A stretch of 64,000 nt of DNA from Leadbetterella byssophila_A (GCA_040394735.1 JBEBRR010000005.1:1-64000); one strand, 5' to 3'; shown: positions 1 through 9,446, numbered from the stretch's first letter. Notes: generated by a model not told the origin, from the letters alone. Program-made: numbers and translations.

Positions 1-1227
1 GCCAATAATTCGTACTTCTACCCCTCAGTGAGCTCCAGCTTTATTCTTTCCGACCTGTTCACTCTCCCTTCGGTGATCTCTTTTGCCAAAGCCCGCTTAT
101 CCTGGGCGCAGGTAGGAACCGACACCGACCCTTACCGGATTGCGAAATATTACGGGAAATCAGCTTTCCCGGGTTCTGCAGAAGCTCCCTCTACCCTGTT
201 TAACGGAAACCTGAAGCCTGAGATCTCCACCTCCTGGGAAGGCGGGCTGAATTTCTATATGTTTAAGAAGCGGATCAACGCTGATATCAACCTGTATACC
301 AACACCACCGTGAACCAGGTGCTGACCGTGCCTATGGACATTACCACCGGCTTCAGCTCGGCGTATATCAACAGCGGTACTATCCGCAACAGGGGGATTG
401 AGCTGATGCTGAGCGGCAAGCCCTTCAGTAATAAGAATTTTGAATGGAATGTCACTGCCACATGGGCTAAAAACCAGAACCGGATCATGGAGCTGAGTGA
501 TGACCTGAACAGCGAGGAGCAGATCATTGCTTCCAGCGGCACGGCTTCCATCATTGCTACCGTAGGCGGTACCACCGGTGATATCTGGGGGTATGGACTG
601 GTAAGGAATGAGCAGGGGCAGGTAGTGTTTGATGCCGCCACCGGCCTGGCGCTGAAGCCCGCCGATATCCAGAAAATAGGCAGCGCCTATGCCGACTGGA
701 GGGCAGGCCTGGTGAACGAGTTTTCTTACCGCAATTTCAGGCTGAATGTACTTCTTGACGGCCAGTATGGCGGGATTGTTTATTCACAGACCCACCATAA
801 AATGACCGAACAGGGCAAGCTGAAACATACTCTTCTCGGCAGGGAAACCGGTACCGTCATTGGGGATGGCGTGGTTCAGAATGCTGACGGAAGCTATTCC
901 CCCAACACTACTCCCGTAAATATCAATACCTGGTACGGCGATTATTACAGAAGGGCAAACATTGAGACCAACAGCTTTGACGCCTCTTATATCAAGCTGA
1001 GAGAAGTCCGCCTGGAATACAATGTGGCCCCGGCCCTGGTTTCACGCTTAAAGCTTAACGGAGCCAGCATTGCCCTGTATGGACGTGACCTGGCCATGAT
1101 CTCGAAGTTCCCGGTCTTTGATCCGGAAACAGCCTCCCTTAACGGGGCCACTGTGGTACCGGGTGTGGAGATGGGACAGCTACCTACCCCGAGAACCTGG
1201 GGTGTAAACTTAAAGCTGAAACTCTAA
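1..1227 (+). CDS. SusC/RagA-type TonB-dependent receptor, C-terminal part (5' end outside window)
   Basis: The reading frame is open from base 1, so the gene begins upstream of the window; the GTG at 28 is internal. What remains is about 408 residues of outer-membrane beta-barrel with alternating aromatic strands, and it ends in the typical SusC C-terminus (PRTWGVNLKLKL). SusC proteins import oligosaccharides or peptides across the outer membrane with TonB energy, working with a SusD lipoprotein lid. A SusD gene follows about 100 bp downstream, confirming the pair. The plug and any regulatory domain are missing here, so neither the substrate nor regulation by an anti-sigma factor can be judged. 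Confidence 0.93.
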   Translation, partial: ANNSYFYPSVSSSFILSDLFTLPSVISFAKARLSWAQVGTDTDPYRIAKYYGKSAFPGSAEAPSTLFNGNLKPEISTSWEGGLNFYMFKKRINADINLYTNTTVNQVLTVPMDITTGFSSAYINSGTIRNRGIELMLSGKPFSNKNFEWNVTATWAKNQNRIMELSDDLNSEEQIIASSGTASIIATVGGTTGDIWGYGLVRNEQGQVVFDAATGLALKPADIQKIGSAYADWRAGLVNEFSYRNFRLNVLLDGQYGGIVYSQTHHKMTEQGKLKHTLLGRETGTVIGDGVVQNADGSYSPNTTPVNINTWYGDYYRRANIETNSFDASYIKLREVRLEYNVAPALVSRLKLNGASIALYGRDLAMISKFPVFDPETASLNGATVVPGVEMGQLPTPRTWGVNLKLKL

Positions 1228-1323
1228 TATGAAATGGTCATGAGCTGTCAGGCACCGATAAAACTTACTGCTCGGAACTCATTACCGGAACTAATATTTA
1301 TCCAGATGAAATTCTTATTGCAA

Positions 1324-2763
1324 ATGAAAAACATATTTTTAACGATAGTTTTCGCCTTCTCTGTACTATCCTGTACGGGCGACTTTGAAGCGATCAATAC
1401 CGATCCCAACCGGATCGACAGGGTCAACCCGGGCAGCCTGCTGACCCCTACCATTTATGGGATGAGCACGTATTTTACCGTGCGCAGCTATGATTTCACC
1501 TGGCAGATCATGCAGGTGGGCCTGCCCAATCCCAGCGTAGCAAACGGGGTACACCGGTATGAAATTACCGAAACCGCCGGAAACGGTACCTGGAATACCT
1601 GTTACAGGCTCCTCCGGAATGTAAAAGAAATGGAAGAGGCCGCTGAAATCTACAATCAGCCGGTCTATAAGGCAGTGGCCGCTACCCTGGAAGCCTACAT
1701 TACGGGAATCCTCACCGACAGCTTCGGCGATATCCCCTATACGGAAGCCATGAAAGCAGAAGAGGGCATCACCCAGCCGGTGTTTGACCGGCAGGAAGAC
1801 ATTTACAAAGCTCTTATTGCCAGGCTGGAAGAGGCCAATACCATTTACGCTGAAAACGGGGTAATGAGCGGTAATGACATGCTGTATAACAATGACCGCA
1901 CCAAATGGCGGAAATTCAATAATTCCCTCCTGCTGAGAATGCACTTACGGGCGTCTAAAAGAAATGGGTATGAGCGGCTGAAGGAAATCATTGCCAATCC
2001 CACACAGTATCCTGTATTTGCCGGCAATGCAGATGCCGCACTGGTGAAAATCTCCGGCCTCACGCCCTACGATTACGCCTGGGGAAGACGGCAGGATTAT
2101 GTGAATTTTGAAGCCATGAGCTCCTTCTTCACTGACCTGCTGAATGAGCTGGAAGACCCCCGCCGCCCCCTGTTCATGACCACCGCATCACGCCTGGAAG
2201 GGCAGACCGTGATTAACCTGGGTTACAAGGGAATTCCCAGCGCCCACTCCGGTGATGAGTCCCAGTTTGACTACAGCCCCAGCACGCCTAACGGTGACCT
2301 GATGGTTTTCACCGCACTGGGTACGGAAGTAGTGGAAGTGATGATGAGCTATGCCGAAGTGGAATTTATCAAGGCCGAGGTGGCTCTCCTTTCGGGTGAT
2401 CAGGCAGCCGCTAAAAGTGCCTACGAAAAAGGAGTGAAAGCCGCCGTTACCCAATGGAAAAACGGCACCATCAGCGACAGCTATTTTAACAATGAAAAGG
2501 CCAAATTTAACGGTACGCTGGAACAGATCATGAGCCAGAAATACCTGGGACTTTTCTTTAACGACTACCAGCAGTGGTTTGAATACCGGAGAACGGGCTT
2601 CCCGGTTTTGCCCAAAACACCGTATATGTTACATAACGGGGTTATGCCCAGCCGCTTCATGTACCACAATGATGTAAGAAGGTTTAATGCGGAGAATTAC
2701 CGGGTGGCTGCAGAAAGAATAGGCGGAGATGATCCGATGACAAAAGTATGGTGGGAAAAATAG
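1324..2763 (+). CDS. SusD/RagB-family outer-membrane lipoprotein
   Basis: This is the surface substrate-binding partner of the SusC receptor ending at 1227. I chose the ATG at 1324 because it gives a clean lipoprotein signal (MKNIFLTIVFAFSVLSC, lipid-attached Cys17). The earlier in-frame ATG at 1234 would put about 30 polar residues before it. The segment INTDPNRIDRVNPGSLL after the Cys and the helical, TPR-like body of about 479 residues match the SusD-like 2 group. The protein is full length. The substrate cannot be read from sequence, and no glycosidase or peptidase gene follows in the same direction. An inverted repeat that could end transcription lies 24 bp after the stop. Confidence 0.92.
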   Translation: MKNIFLTIVFAFSVLSCTGDFEAINTDPNRIDRVNPGSLLTPTIYGMSTYFTVRSYDFTWQIMQVGLPNPSVANGVHRYEITETAGNGTWNTCYRLLRNVKEMEEAAEIYNQPVYKAVAATLEAYITGILTDSFGDIPYTEAMKAEEGITQPVFDRQEDIYKALIARLEEANTIYAENGVMSGNDMLYNNDRTKWRKFNNSLLLRMHLRASKRNGYERLKEIIANPTQYPVFAGNADAALVKISGLTPYDYAWGRRQDYVNFEAMSSFFTDLLNELEDPRRPLFMTTASRLEGQTVINLGYKGIPSAHSGDESQFDYSPSTPNGDLMVFTALGTEVVEVMMSYAEVEFIKAEVALLSGDQAAAKSAYEKGVKAAVTQWKNGTISDSYFNNEKAKFNGTLEQIMSQKYLGLFFNDYQQWFEYRRTGFPVLPKTPYMLHNGVMPSRFMYHNDVRRFNAENYRVAAERIGGDDPMTKVWWEK

Positions 2764-2786
2764 ACAGGCGTTGATTGAAGAATGTT

Positions 2787-2857
2787 ATTCCCCCCCGACA
2801 AGCTCAGGGGGACAGGGGAAACGCATTGAGTGCCCCTGAGCTTGTCGGGGGGGGAAT
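2787..2857. repeat. Inverted repeat with CGACAAGCTCAG core (REP-like or terminator hairpin)
   Basis: The arms at 2787-2810 and 2833-2857 are complementary over about 24 bp, apart from one extra G in the right arm, and are separated by a 22-nt loop. Each arm carries CGACAAGCTCAG. A third, unpaired copy of that dodecamer sits at 20513-20524, also just after a gene end. The repeat lies between the convergent susD and efflux-channel genes. It could be a bidirectional terminator, a REP-type dispersed repeat, or both. Confidence 0.75.
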
Positions 2858-2940
2858 TAGGTTGCAGGAGCTTTGACCAAAGACAAGAGGTATAATCTAC
2901 AAGAAGTCAACAGATTGTGCCCCCATTTTTTAAAAACTGC

Positions 2941-4359
2941 TTACTTCCATCCCCCACCCAATGCCTTATAGATATTAATAGACGCCATCAGCTGCTTCCG
3001 GTGTGAATCTACCATATCCAGCTTGGCCTGGATGGCATTCTGCTGAGCGATCAAAACCTCGAGGTAGGTAGCTTTGGCCGAAACATACAGCTGGTTGGAT
3101 GTTTCCACCGACTCTTCCAGCACCTGGCTCTGAAGCGTTTTCAGATCGCTGATCTCACGCAGGGCATTGATCCGGGTCAGCTCATTTACCACTTCCGTAT
3201 ACCCGTTCAGAATAGCCTTCTGGTATTCATACATAGCAATAATCTGCGATGATTTGGCCATCCTGAACCGGGCTTCTATGGCCCTTTTGTTAATCAGCGG
3301 TGCAGTAAGTCCGCCCACCAGCGAGTAGGCAATAGACGCCGGTGTATTAAACAGGAATTTCGGGTTAAAAGCCTGGTAGCCCAGTCCGGCCGTCAGCGTC
3401 AGGCTGGGCAGGAACTCGGCATTGGCGGCTTTCACATCAAACCGGCTGGCCTGAACCTGGTAATTGGCCGCCCGGATATCCGGGCGGTTCAATAGCATCT
3501 GCGAGGGAATCCCGGAGGCAATCTCCAGGGGCAGATCCCGGAACAGAAGTTCCATATTACGTTCAATGGGCTGCGGGTACCTCCCCAGCAGGAAATTGAT
3601 CCGGTTTTCCGTTTCACTGATCTGCTGCATTACCTCCCGCTCCAGTGTCTGGGTGTTAAGCTGCTGTGCCTTGAACTGCTGCACCACCAGCTCATTGGCC
3701 CGGCCGGCCTCCTTCTGGTAACGGATCACATCCAGCACCTCTTCCTGGTTCCGGATGGTTTCGGTCAGGATTTCCCGCTCATTATCGAGAGCAATCAGCT
3801 CATAGTAGGACAATGCTATTTCGGTGATGAGAGAGGTGGTCACAAAACGGGTCCCCTCCACACTGGCCAGAAAACTGCTGTAGGCCGCATTTTTACGGTT
3901 AGAAAGCTTTTTCCACAGGTCAATTTCCCACGATGACTGCAGCCCGATATAAAAATCAGGCAAATCGGTAGGGACAATTTTTCCCGGGGTCATCTCCGTG
4001 GAAATATTCCCTGCGCCGTCCATGGTATAGAGTCCGTACCGCCGGATGGCCGGGGTAACATTGCCCGATACCGCAGGTCGTAACGCTGCTTTTGCATTTA
4101 ACAGCCCGGCATGGGCCATTTCAATCCTCTCCATCGCAATTTTCAGATCGGGATTATTGGCCAGCGCCGTATCAATCAGCGCTACCAGGTGAGCGTCAGC
4201 AAAATAATCCCGCCACTTGATATCGGCTATCGTGGTGCTGTCAGTATAGCGCTGAAAGCGTTCGGGAAGCGTTCTTTCCGGTACCGTTAAATGTATATTC
4301 CGGGTTTTACAGCCTGTCAGAAGCAGGATTACCCAGGTCAGTTTAAATAGTGTCTTCAT
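2941..4359 (-). CDS. TolC/OprM-type outer-membrane efflux lipoprotein
   Basis: This is the outer-membrane channel of a tripartite RND pump. The start at 4359 gives the lipoprotein signal MKTLFKLTWVILLLTGC with Cys17; six upstream codons are also open. The mature 472-aa protein has the duplicated outer-membrane efflux repeat of the NodT/OprM family, including the characteristic LLNRPDIRAANYQ segment in the second half. It is the last gene of a minus-strand operon after the fusion protein and pump. The gap to the pump gene is 90 bp and contains an 11-bp inverted repeat. The exported compounds cannot be deduced. Confidence 0.93.
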   Translation of the reverse strand: MKTLFKLTWVILLLTGCKTRNIHLTVPERTLPERFQRYTDSTTIADIKWRDYFADAHLVALIDTALANNPDLKIAMERIEMAHAGLLNAKAALRPAVSGNVTPAIRRYGLYTMDGAGNISTEMTPGKIVPTDLPDFYIGLQSSWEIDLWKKLSNRKNAAYSSFLASVEGTRFVTTSLITEIALSYYELIALDNEREILTETIRNQEEVLDVIRYQKEAGRANELVVQQFKAQQLNTQTLEREVMQQISETENRINFLLGRYPQPIERNMELLFRDLPLEIASGIPSQMLLNRPDIRAANYQVQASRFDVKAANAEFLPSLTLTAGLGYQAFNPKFLFNTPASIAYSLVGGLTAPLINKRAIEARFRMAKSSQIIAMYEYQKAILNGYTEVVNELTRINALREISDLKTLQSQVLEESVETSNQLYVSAKATYLEVLIAQQNAIQAKLDMVDSHRKQLMASINIYKALGGGWK

Positions 4360-4379
4360 TTGTATATAATTTAGCATTT

Positions 4380-4442
4380 AGCTATTCGTATGTAGCCGAT
4401 CAACAGATCATGAATAATGCTAACAGCTAATTACGAATAGCT
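4380..4442. repeat. 11-bp perfect inverted repeat between pump and channel genes
   Basis: AGCTATTCGTA at 4380-4390 is exactly complementary to TACGAATAGCT at 4432-4442, with 41 nt between. It fills the only sizeable gap of the efflux operon. It could fold in the mRNA and adjust the pump-to-channel ratio, or be a remnant of a dispersed element. Confidence 0.6.
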
Positions 4443-4449
4443 CACTGCT

Positions 4450-7400
4450 TTACGCTTTTTTAGATTTTTGTCCCAAAGTGGCAAATACCACATACAAGCC
4501 GGGAATAATAATCACACCGAATACAGTGCCGATCAGCATTCCTCCTACCGTAGCGGATCCGATGGTCCGGTTACCGATCTCCCCGGCACCGGAGGCCAGC
4601 ATCAGGGGAATCAATCCTGCAATAAACGCAAAGGAGGTCATCAGGATGGGTCGTAAACGGGCTGTGGCTGCCTCTACAGCCGCTATCAGCGGACTTACCT
4701 TCTGTTCCTGCTGGATAAGTACGGCAAATTCCACGATAAGAATAGCGTTTTTACCCAGGATACCGATCAGCATCACCATAGAGATCTGGGCGTAGATATT
4801 ATTCTCCAGTCCTAACACCATCAGGAAAAACAAGGCTCCGAAAATCCCGACCGGCAGAGAGAGAATCACCGGAAGCGGCAGCAGGAAGCTCTCATACTGT
4901 GCCGCCAGGATAAGGTAAACAAACAACAGGCACAGCGCAAAGATGATAAAGGTCTCGTTCCCTGCATTCGCCTGGTCACGGGAGGCTCCCGCCCAGTCGT
5001 ATCCATACCCTTTCGGCAGGTTTTCCGCCACTTTCTTGATAGCAGCAATGGCCTCGCCGCTACTGTAACCCGGTGCCGGCTGGCCGTTGATCATGGCCGA
5101 AGGGTACATGTTGTACCGTGTGATCTGCTCGGGGCCGTATACTTTCTCCACATTCAGGAAAGACGAATACGGCACCAGCTCTCCTTCATCATTCTTTACG
5201 GTCAGCTTCAGCAGGTCTTCCGGCTCTGCACGGAACCGCGGTGAGGCCTGCACCATCACCTTATACATCTGTCCGAAACGGATGAAGTTGGTAGCATATT
5301 CCGAACCGATCAGGGTTTGCAGGGTGCTCATGGCATTATCTGCCGTAATCCCCTTCTGTGCCGCCCGGTCTTCATCAATATCCAGCATAAACTGCGGGAA
5401 GCTGGCGTCAAAGGTGGTAAAGGCATTGGTGATCTCCGGGCGCTTGTTCAGCTCCTCCACAAAGGCATCTGTCACCTCCTGTAAATCACCGATCTCATCC
5501 GAACCGGAGCGGTTCAGCAGCCGGAGTTCAAAACCGCTGGAGTTACCGTAGCCTGGTACCGGTGGCGGACGGAAAAACTCAATGGTAGCATCTTTGATAT
5601 GCCGCGTCTTTTCTGTGAGCTCTTCAATGATCTGTGCATCCGACTTATCTCTTTCACTCCAGTTCTTCAGACTGATCAGGTTCATTCCGTAAATAGCACC
5701 CGTACCCTCTGAAAGTGTGCTGAACCCGGAAAGGCTGGAAACCGTGCTCACCTCCTCCATCCCGTTTGCAATAGACTGTACCTCGTCTACCACTTTCTCC
5801 GTTCTCTCCAGCGTGGCGCCTGAAGGCGTGGTGATATTGGCATAAAAGGCTCCCTGGTCTTCTTCCGGGATGAAACCCGAAGGCACAAAGCTTCCTACCA
5901 GGCCGGTGGCCAGACAAAACGCTACCAGGACACCGAAGGTTACCACATTCCTGTTGGCAATAACCCGCAAAAGCTTCTGGTAACGGGTAGAAATGCCGTT
6001 ATACCAGTTATTGAACCCGTTGAAGAAGCGGGCTATAAGCCCTTTTTTCTGCTCTCCGTGCATGTCTTTCAGGAAGAGGGCACACAATGCCGGCGTGAGC
6101 GTAAGCGCCGTCACCCCAGAAAGCACAATGGCCACCGCCATGGTCAGGGAAAACTGGCGGTAAAAGATTCCCGTGGGCCCTTCCATAAAGGCTACCGGTA
6201 CAAACACCGCAGACATCACCAGGGTAATGGCGATAATGGCCCCGCTGATCTCCGCCATAGCTTCTTCTGTGGCCTTCAGCGGGGAGAGATGCTTGCTTTC
6301 CATTTTGGCATGCACCGCCTCAATCACCACAATGGCGTTATCCACCACAATACCGATAGCCAGCACCAGGGCAAACAGCGTGATCAGGTTCAGTGAGAAG
6401 CCGAGCATCTGCATAAAAAAGAAGGTCCCCACCAGCGATACCGGCACCGCAATAATAGGGATTATGGTAGAACGGGTATCCTGCAGGAAAATGAAGATCA
6501 CCAGTGCCACCAGCAGGAACGCCTCTAACAGCGTACGAAGCACCACGGCAATCGATGCGTCAAGAAAGGCCGACACGTCATAGCCGATGGTATAATCCAT
6601 ACCCGGCGGGAAGCTGGTTTCTTTCAATTCCGCCATACGGATCTTGATGTTTTCGATCACCTCCTTGGCATTGCTTCCCGGGCGCTGCTTGATCATAATG
6701 GAACCCGACGGCTGCCCGTTTTCCTTGGAAAGCACATTGTAATCCTGCGAGTCAAACTCTACCTCCGCAATATCTTTCAGGCGAAGGATCTCCCCGTCTG
6801 CCTTACTCCGGATCACCAGCTCTTCATAAGCCTGCTGTGTATTTAGTTTCCCGGTATAACGAAGCACGTACTGAAGCGACTGTCCCTCTTTCCCCGAACT
6901 CTCGCCGATCTTGCCGGGTGCTGCCTCCACGTTCTGCTCCTTAAGCCTGGCAATCACTTCATTGGAAGAAATATTATACATGAGCATTTTTTCCGGGTTA
7001 AGCCACACCCGCATGGCATAGTCACGGCGGCCCATCAGTTCGGCAAAGCCTACCCCTTCTATCCGTTTCAGCTCTTTCAGCACATTGATATCCACAAAGT
7101 TGAAAAGGAACTTCTCGTCCAGTTCCTTGTCATCACTCAGGATGTTCAGGTACATCAGCATGCTGTTCTGCACTTTTTCCACGATCACCCCGGCTTTGAT
7201 GGCCTCTTCGGGGAGCTCATCCATCACAGAAGTCACCCGGTTCTGCACGTTAACCGCGGCCACGTCCGGGTCAATGCCCGCCTTAAATATGATCTGGATA
7301 ATCCCGGTGCCGTCATTACCGGACACGGAGGTCATATACGACATTCCCGGCACGCCGTTGATGGCTTTTTCAAGCGGGGTAATTACCGCTTTCACCACGG

Positions 7401-7566
7401 CATCCGCATTGGCTCCCGTAAAACGGGTGGTTACGTTCACCTCCGGCGGCGCGATGTCGGGATACTGCGTAATGGGCAATTGCAAAAGTGAAATTGCGCC
7501 GACAAGAACGATAAGTACCGATATGACGATAGATAACACCGGACGGTGTATAAACTTTTGAAACAT
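4450..7566 (-). CDS. RND efflux pump, AcrB/HAE1-type inner-membrane permease
   Basis: This proton-driven transporter of 1038 residues has normal AcrB length and the duplicated layout: TM1, a porter domain, TM2-6, then a second half. It opens with the family-typical MFQKFIHRPVLSIVISVL. In TM4 the motif reads GIVVDNAIVVIE, so the first relay aspartate is present (D409) but the second is Asn410. The TM10 lysine is present (K939, in GKNAILIVE). The gene starts 5 bp after the fusion-protein gene, so the two are translated from one message. The family exports lipophilic drugs, bile salts or toxic metabolites; the substrates here are unknown. No regulator is adjacent. Confidence 0.96.
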   Translation of the reverse strand: MFQKFIHRPVLSIVISVLIVLVGAISLLQLPITQYPDIAPPEVNVTTRFTGANADAVVKAVITPLEKAINGVPGMSYMTSVSGNDGTGIIQIIFKAGIDPDVAAVNVQNRVTSVMDELPEEAIKAGVIVEKVQNSMLMYLNILSDDKELDEKFLFNFVDINVLKELKRIEGVGFAELMGRRDYAMRVWLNPEKMLMYNISSNEVIARLKEQNVEAAPGKIGESSGKEGQSLQYVLRYTGKLNTQQAYEELVIRSKADGEILRLKDIAEVEFDSQDYNVLSKENGQPSGSIMIKQRPGSNAKEVIENIKIRMAELKETSFPPGMDYTIGYDVSAFLDASIAVVLRTLLEAFLLVALVIFIFLQDTRSTIIPIIAVPVSLVGTFFFMQMLGFSLNLITLFALVLAIGIVVDNAIVVIEAVHAKMESKHLSPLKATEEAMAEISGAIIAITLVMSAVFVPVAFMEGPTGIFYRQFSLTMAVAIVLSGVTALTLTPALCALFLKDMHGEQKKGLIARFFNGFNNWYNGISTRYQKLLRVIANRNVVTFGVLVAFCLATGLVGSFVPSGFIPEEDQGAFYANITTPSGATLERTEKVVDEVQSIANGMEEVSTVSSLSGFSTLSEGTGAIYGMNLISLKNWSERDKSDAQIIEELTEKTRHIKDATIEFFRPPPVPGYGNSSGFELRLLNRSGSDEIGDLQEVTDAFVEELNKRPEITNAFTTFDASFPQFMLDIDEDRAAQKGITADNAMSTLQTLIGSEYATNFIRFGQMYKVMVQASPRFRAEPEDLLKLTVKNDEGELVPYSSFLNVEKVYGPEQITRYNMYPSAMINGQPAPGYSSGEAIAAIKKVAENLPKGYGYDWAGASRDQANAGNETFIIFALCLLFVYLILAAQYESFLLPLPVILSLPVGIFGALFFLMVLGLENNIYAQISMVMLIGILGKNAILIVEFAVLIQQEQKVSPLIAAVEAATARLRPILMTSFAFIAGLIPLMLASGAGEIGNRTIGSATVGGMLIGTVFGVIIIPGLYVVFATLGQKSKKA

Positions 7567-7571
7567 GATAC

Positions 7572-8684
7572 TTACTGGTTTATTCTTTTCTCTACTTCTT
7601 CCCTGTTAATCAGCTGCGCTGCGATCTTCTCGCCTGCCTTCACCCGCTGAACCCCTTCAAAAAGGATCTTGTCATCCGGGCTTATCCCTTCATCCACGAT
7701 ATAATAATGCGGTACCCTCAGCACGGGCTGCAGGGTACGCTGCTGTAATACTCCCTGGTTATCCAGCACATACACATACAGCTTATCCTGTACCTCAAAG
7801 GTCGACCTCTGCGGGATGTGGATAGCATCTGAAATAAGATTATCCAGGATGATCTTTCCGCTGCCACCATGCTTCAGCAGACGCTGTGGATTGGGAAACC
7901 GTGCCCGGAAAGCTATATTCCCCGTACTCTTGTCAAATTCGCTTTCGGAGGTTTCTATATGCCCTTTATGCGGATACTCCATCCCGTTAGCCAGGTAAAG
8001 GCTTACTTCACTGGTTACTCCTTCCTGCTTGTTGAGAAGGAAATCCAGGTAATCCTTTTCCGAAACATTGAAGTAGGTAAATACTTCTGCATTATTGGAA
8101 ATGGTGGTGAGCAGGGCACCTTCTTCCACCAGGCTGCCTGTTTTATTGGGGATCCGGTTAATAATACCGTCAAACGGCGCCCGGATCTCCGAATAGGACA
8201 CATTCAGTTTGGCTCTTTCTTCTTCCGAGAGTGTTTCAGCCACTTTCGCATTGGCAGCCTCCACCCGTGCCGATGCCAGGTCAAGCTCGGCTTTTGAAAT
8301 AATATTTTTGTCAAACAGGTTTTTAGCGTTCTCCAGTTCCAGCTTTATGGCTTTCAATTCCGCCTCCGCAATCTTGACCTGAGCCTGTGATTTGGCCAGC
8401 TCCTGGCGGTTAATATTATTGCTGACCGTAAACAGCAGTTGCCCGTTTTTAACGAGCTGCCCCTCATCTACCAGCACTTTCTCCACAAATCCCCTGATTT
8501 TGGAGCGGATCTCCACATTTTGTTTTGCGTTAATTTCAGCCACAAATTCCATGGGATTGTTGGCCGGTTTAATGATAGGATGAGCTATCAGAAATTTATC
8601 TTCCTCTGTCCGGGTCGTTGCTTTTTCTTTTGAACACGAAACCGCCAGCAGGGCAATAGCTATAATAAAAATAGAACTCTTCAT
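7572..8684 (-). CDS. RND efflux periplasmic adaptor (membrane fusion protein)
   Basis: The adaptor links the inner-membrane pump to the outer-membrane channel. The ATG at 8684 yields MKSSIFIIAIALLAVSC, a lipoprotein signal with Cys17; the open frame extends 20 codons further but is not signal-like. The 370-aa protein has the AcrA order: beta-barrel strand, lipoyl half (GFVEKVLVDEGQLVKNGQLL), a coiled-coil hairpin of heptads at about residues 90-140, the second lipoyl half (IRAPFDGIINR), then barrel and membrane-proximal domains. It is the first gene of the three-gene efflux operon. Confidence 0.95.
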   Translation of the reverse strand: MKSSIFIIAIALLAVSCSKEKATTRTEEDKFLIAHPIIKPANNPMEFVAEINAKQNVEIRSKIRGFVEKVLVDEGQLVKNGQLLFTVSNNINRQELAKSQAQVKIAEAELKAIKLELENAKNLFDKNIISKAELDLASARVEAANAKVAETLSEEERAKLNVSYSEIRAPFDGIINRIPNKTGSLVEEGALLTTISNNAEVFTYFNVSEKDYLDFLLNKQEGVTSEVSLYLANGMEYPHKGHIETSESEFDKSTGNIAFRARFPNPQRLLKHGGSGKIILDNLISDAIHIPQRSTFEVQDKLYVYVLDNQGVLQQRTLQPVLRVPHYYIVDEGISPDDKILFEGVQRVKAGEKIAAQLINREEVEKRINQ

Positions 8685-8769
8685 GAGCAGTGAATAAAAT
8701 GAAATAATGAAACGGGTCAAAGCAACCGGGCTTTGACCTTGCAAAGAACTTTAACAGTTCTGGAAAGAA

Positions 8770-9141
8770 TTAGGAATGAAAGATTTCGGGCGGCAGATGA
8801 TACCCCTCAGGATGAAATTGCGGTCGGTTAATTTCTTCAAAAGGAATCCCTTTATCCGACGGAACGGGTGCAGTTCCGGGCAGGCGGGTCCTGTTTTTCA
8901 GGCCTAAAGGCACATAGTCCGGGTATTCCAGCGTTTCTTCCTGGGTCATTTTTTCAGGGATACCGGGCAGCGATTTTATTCTTTTCAGGAAAGATGCCGG
9001 GGGCTGCTTTGTTTCAGACAGGATGTACCCGGCCACAGGCTTTCCTTCGAGGACCTCAGGAAATTCTGATTCCACCATAAGAATGTGACATGCCATCAAC
9101 AGCCAGAAAAGTCTTGAAAAAACTTTGCTTATCGGTTCCAT
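8770..9141 (-). CDS. Hypothetical protein with N-terminal hydrophobic segment
   Basis: I do not recognise this 123-residue protein. A hydrophobic stretch at about residues 8-22 could be a signal anchor. The rest is proline-rich and polar, with several PxxP-like turns and no cysteine pattern or known motif. It lies 85 bp upstream of the efflux adaptor on the same strand, so it may be co-transcribed. A TATATTTG box on the minus strand (9157-9150) ends only 8 bp before the ATG, which would give a very short leader. Its reality rests on frame length, the promoter box and position. Confidence 0.45.
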   Translation of the reverse strand: MEPISKVFSRLFWLLMACHILMVESEFPEVLEGKPVAGYILSETKQPPASFLKRIKSLPGIPEKMTQEETLEYPDYVPLGLKNRTRLPGTAPVPSDKGIPFEEINRPQFHPEGYHLPPEIFHS

Positions 9142-9149
9142 AGAATCAA

Positions 9150-9157
9150 CAAATATA
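9150..9157 (-). promoter_or_regulatory. Bacteroidota -7 box (TATATTTG) upstream of 8770-9141
   Basis: On the minus strand the octamer TATATTTG matches the Bacteroidota primary-sigma consensus TAnnTTTG. I see no TTG at the usual -33 distance. Confidence 0.4.
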
Positions 9158-9239
9158 CCATATTTCTGCCGCGCAGGAGAGGCGGAAATTTGTTAATAAT
9201 TGTTAATACCGCGACCAAATACCTGTTTTTGTCTGCCAA

Positions 9240-9446
9240 TTACTTTTTGATTTTCCTGTAATTGCCCCAGAATGCAAAAATAAAAACGGCAGCAAAGACC
9301 AGGCATTTTATCCTGTAACCGGTAAGACCCGTTTCCCAGAACAGGAAATTGAAAGGGCCGCTAAGCTCTTTGGTAAACGTTTCAATAAACCGGTACAGAT
9401 TCATTATACCGAACGCCAGAAAAAGAAAGGGCAGGATCTTCTGCAT
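9240..9446 (-). CDS. Small two-helix membrane protein, hypothetical
   Basis: The start at 9446 gives a 68-aa protein (MQKILPFLFLAFGIMN...). The frame is open 15 codons further, but those are unlike a membrane protein N-terminus. Two hydrophobic segments (about residues 3-17 and 42-58) flank a polar linker with Phe and Trp, and the C-terminus is basic (YRKIKK). That predicts two membrane passes with a cytoplasmic tail. The gene is divergent from the flavin monooxygenase gene, with starts 100 bp apart. No function can be assigned. Confidence 0.55.
   Translation of the reverse strand: MQKILPFLFLAFGIMNLYRFIETFTKELSGPFNFLFWETGLTGYRIKCLVFAAVFIFAFWGNYRKIKK

Noticed and set aside
1366..1944. A 192-codon open frame on the minus strand.
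   Set aside because: It is antisense to the SusD gene and lacks any protein-family features.
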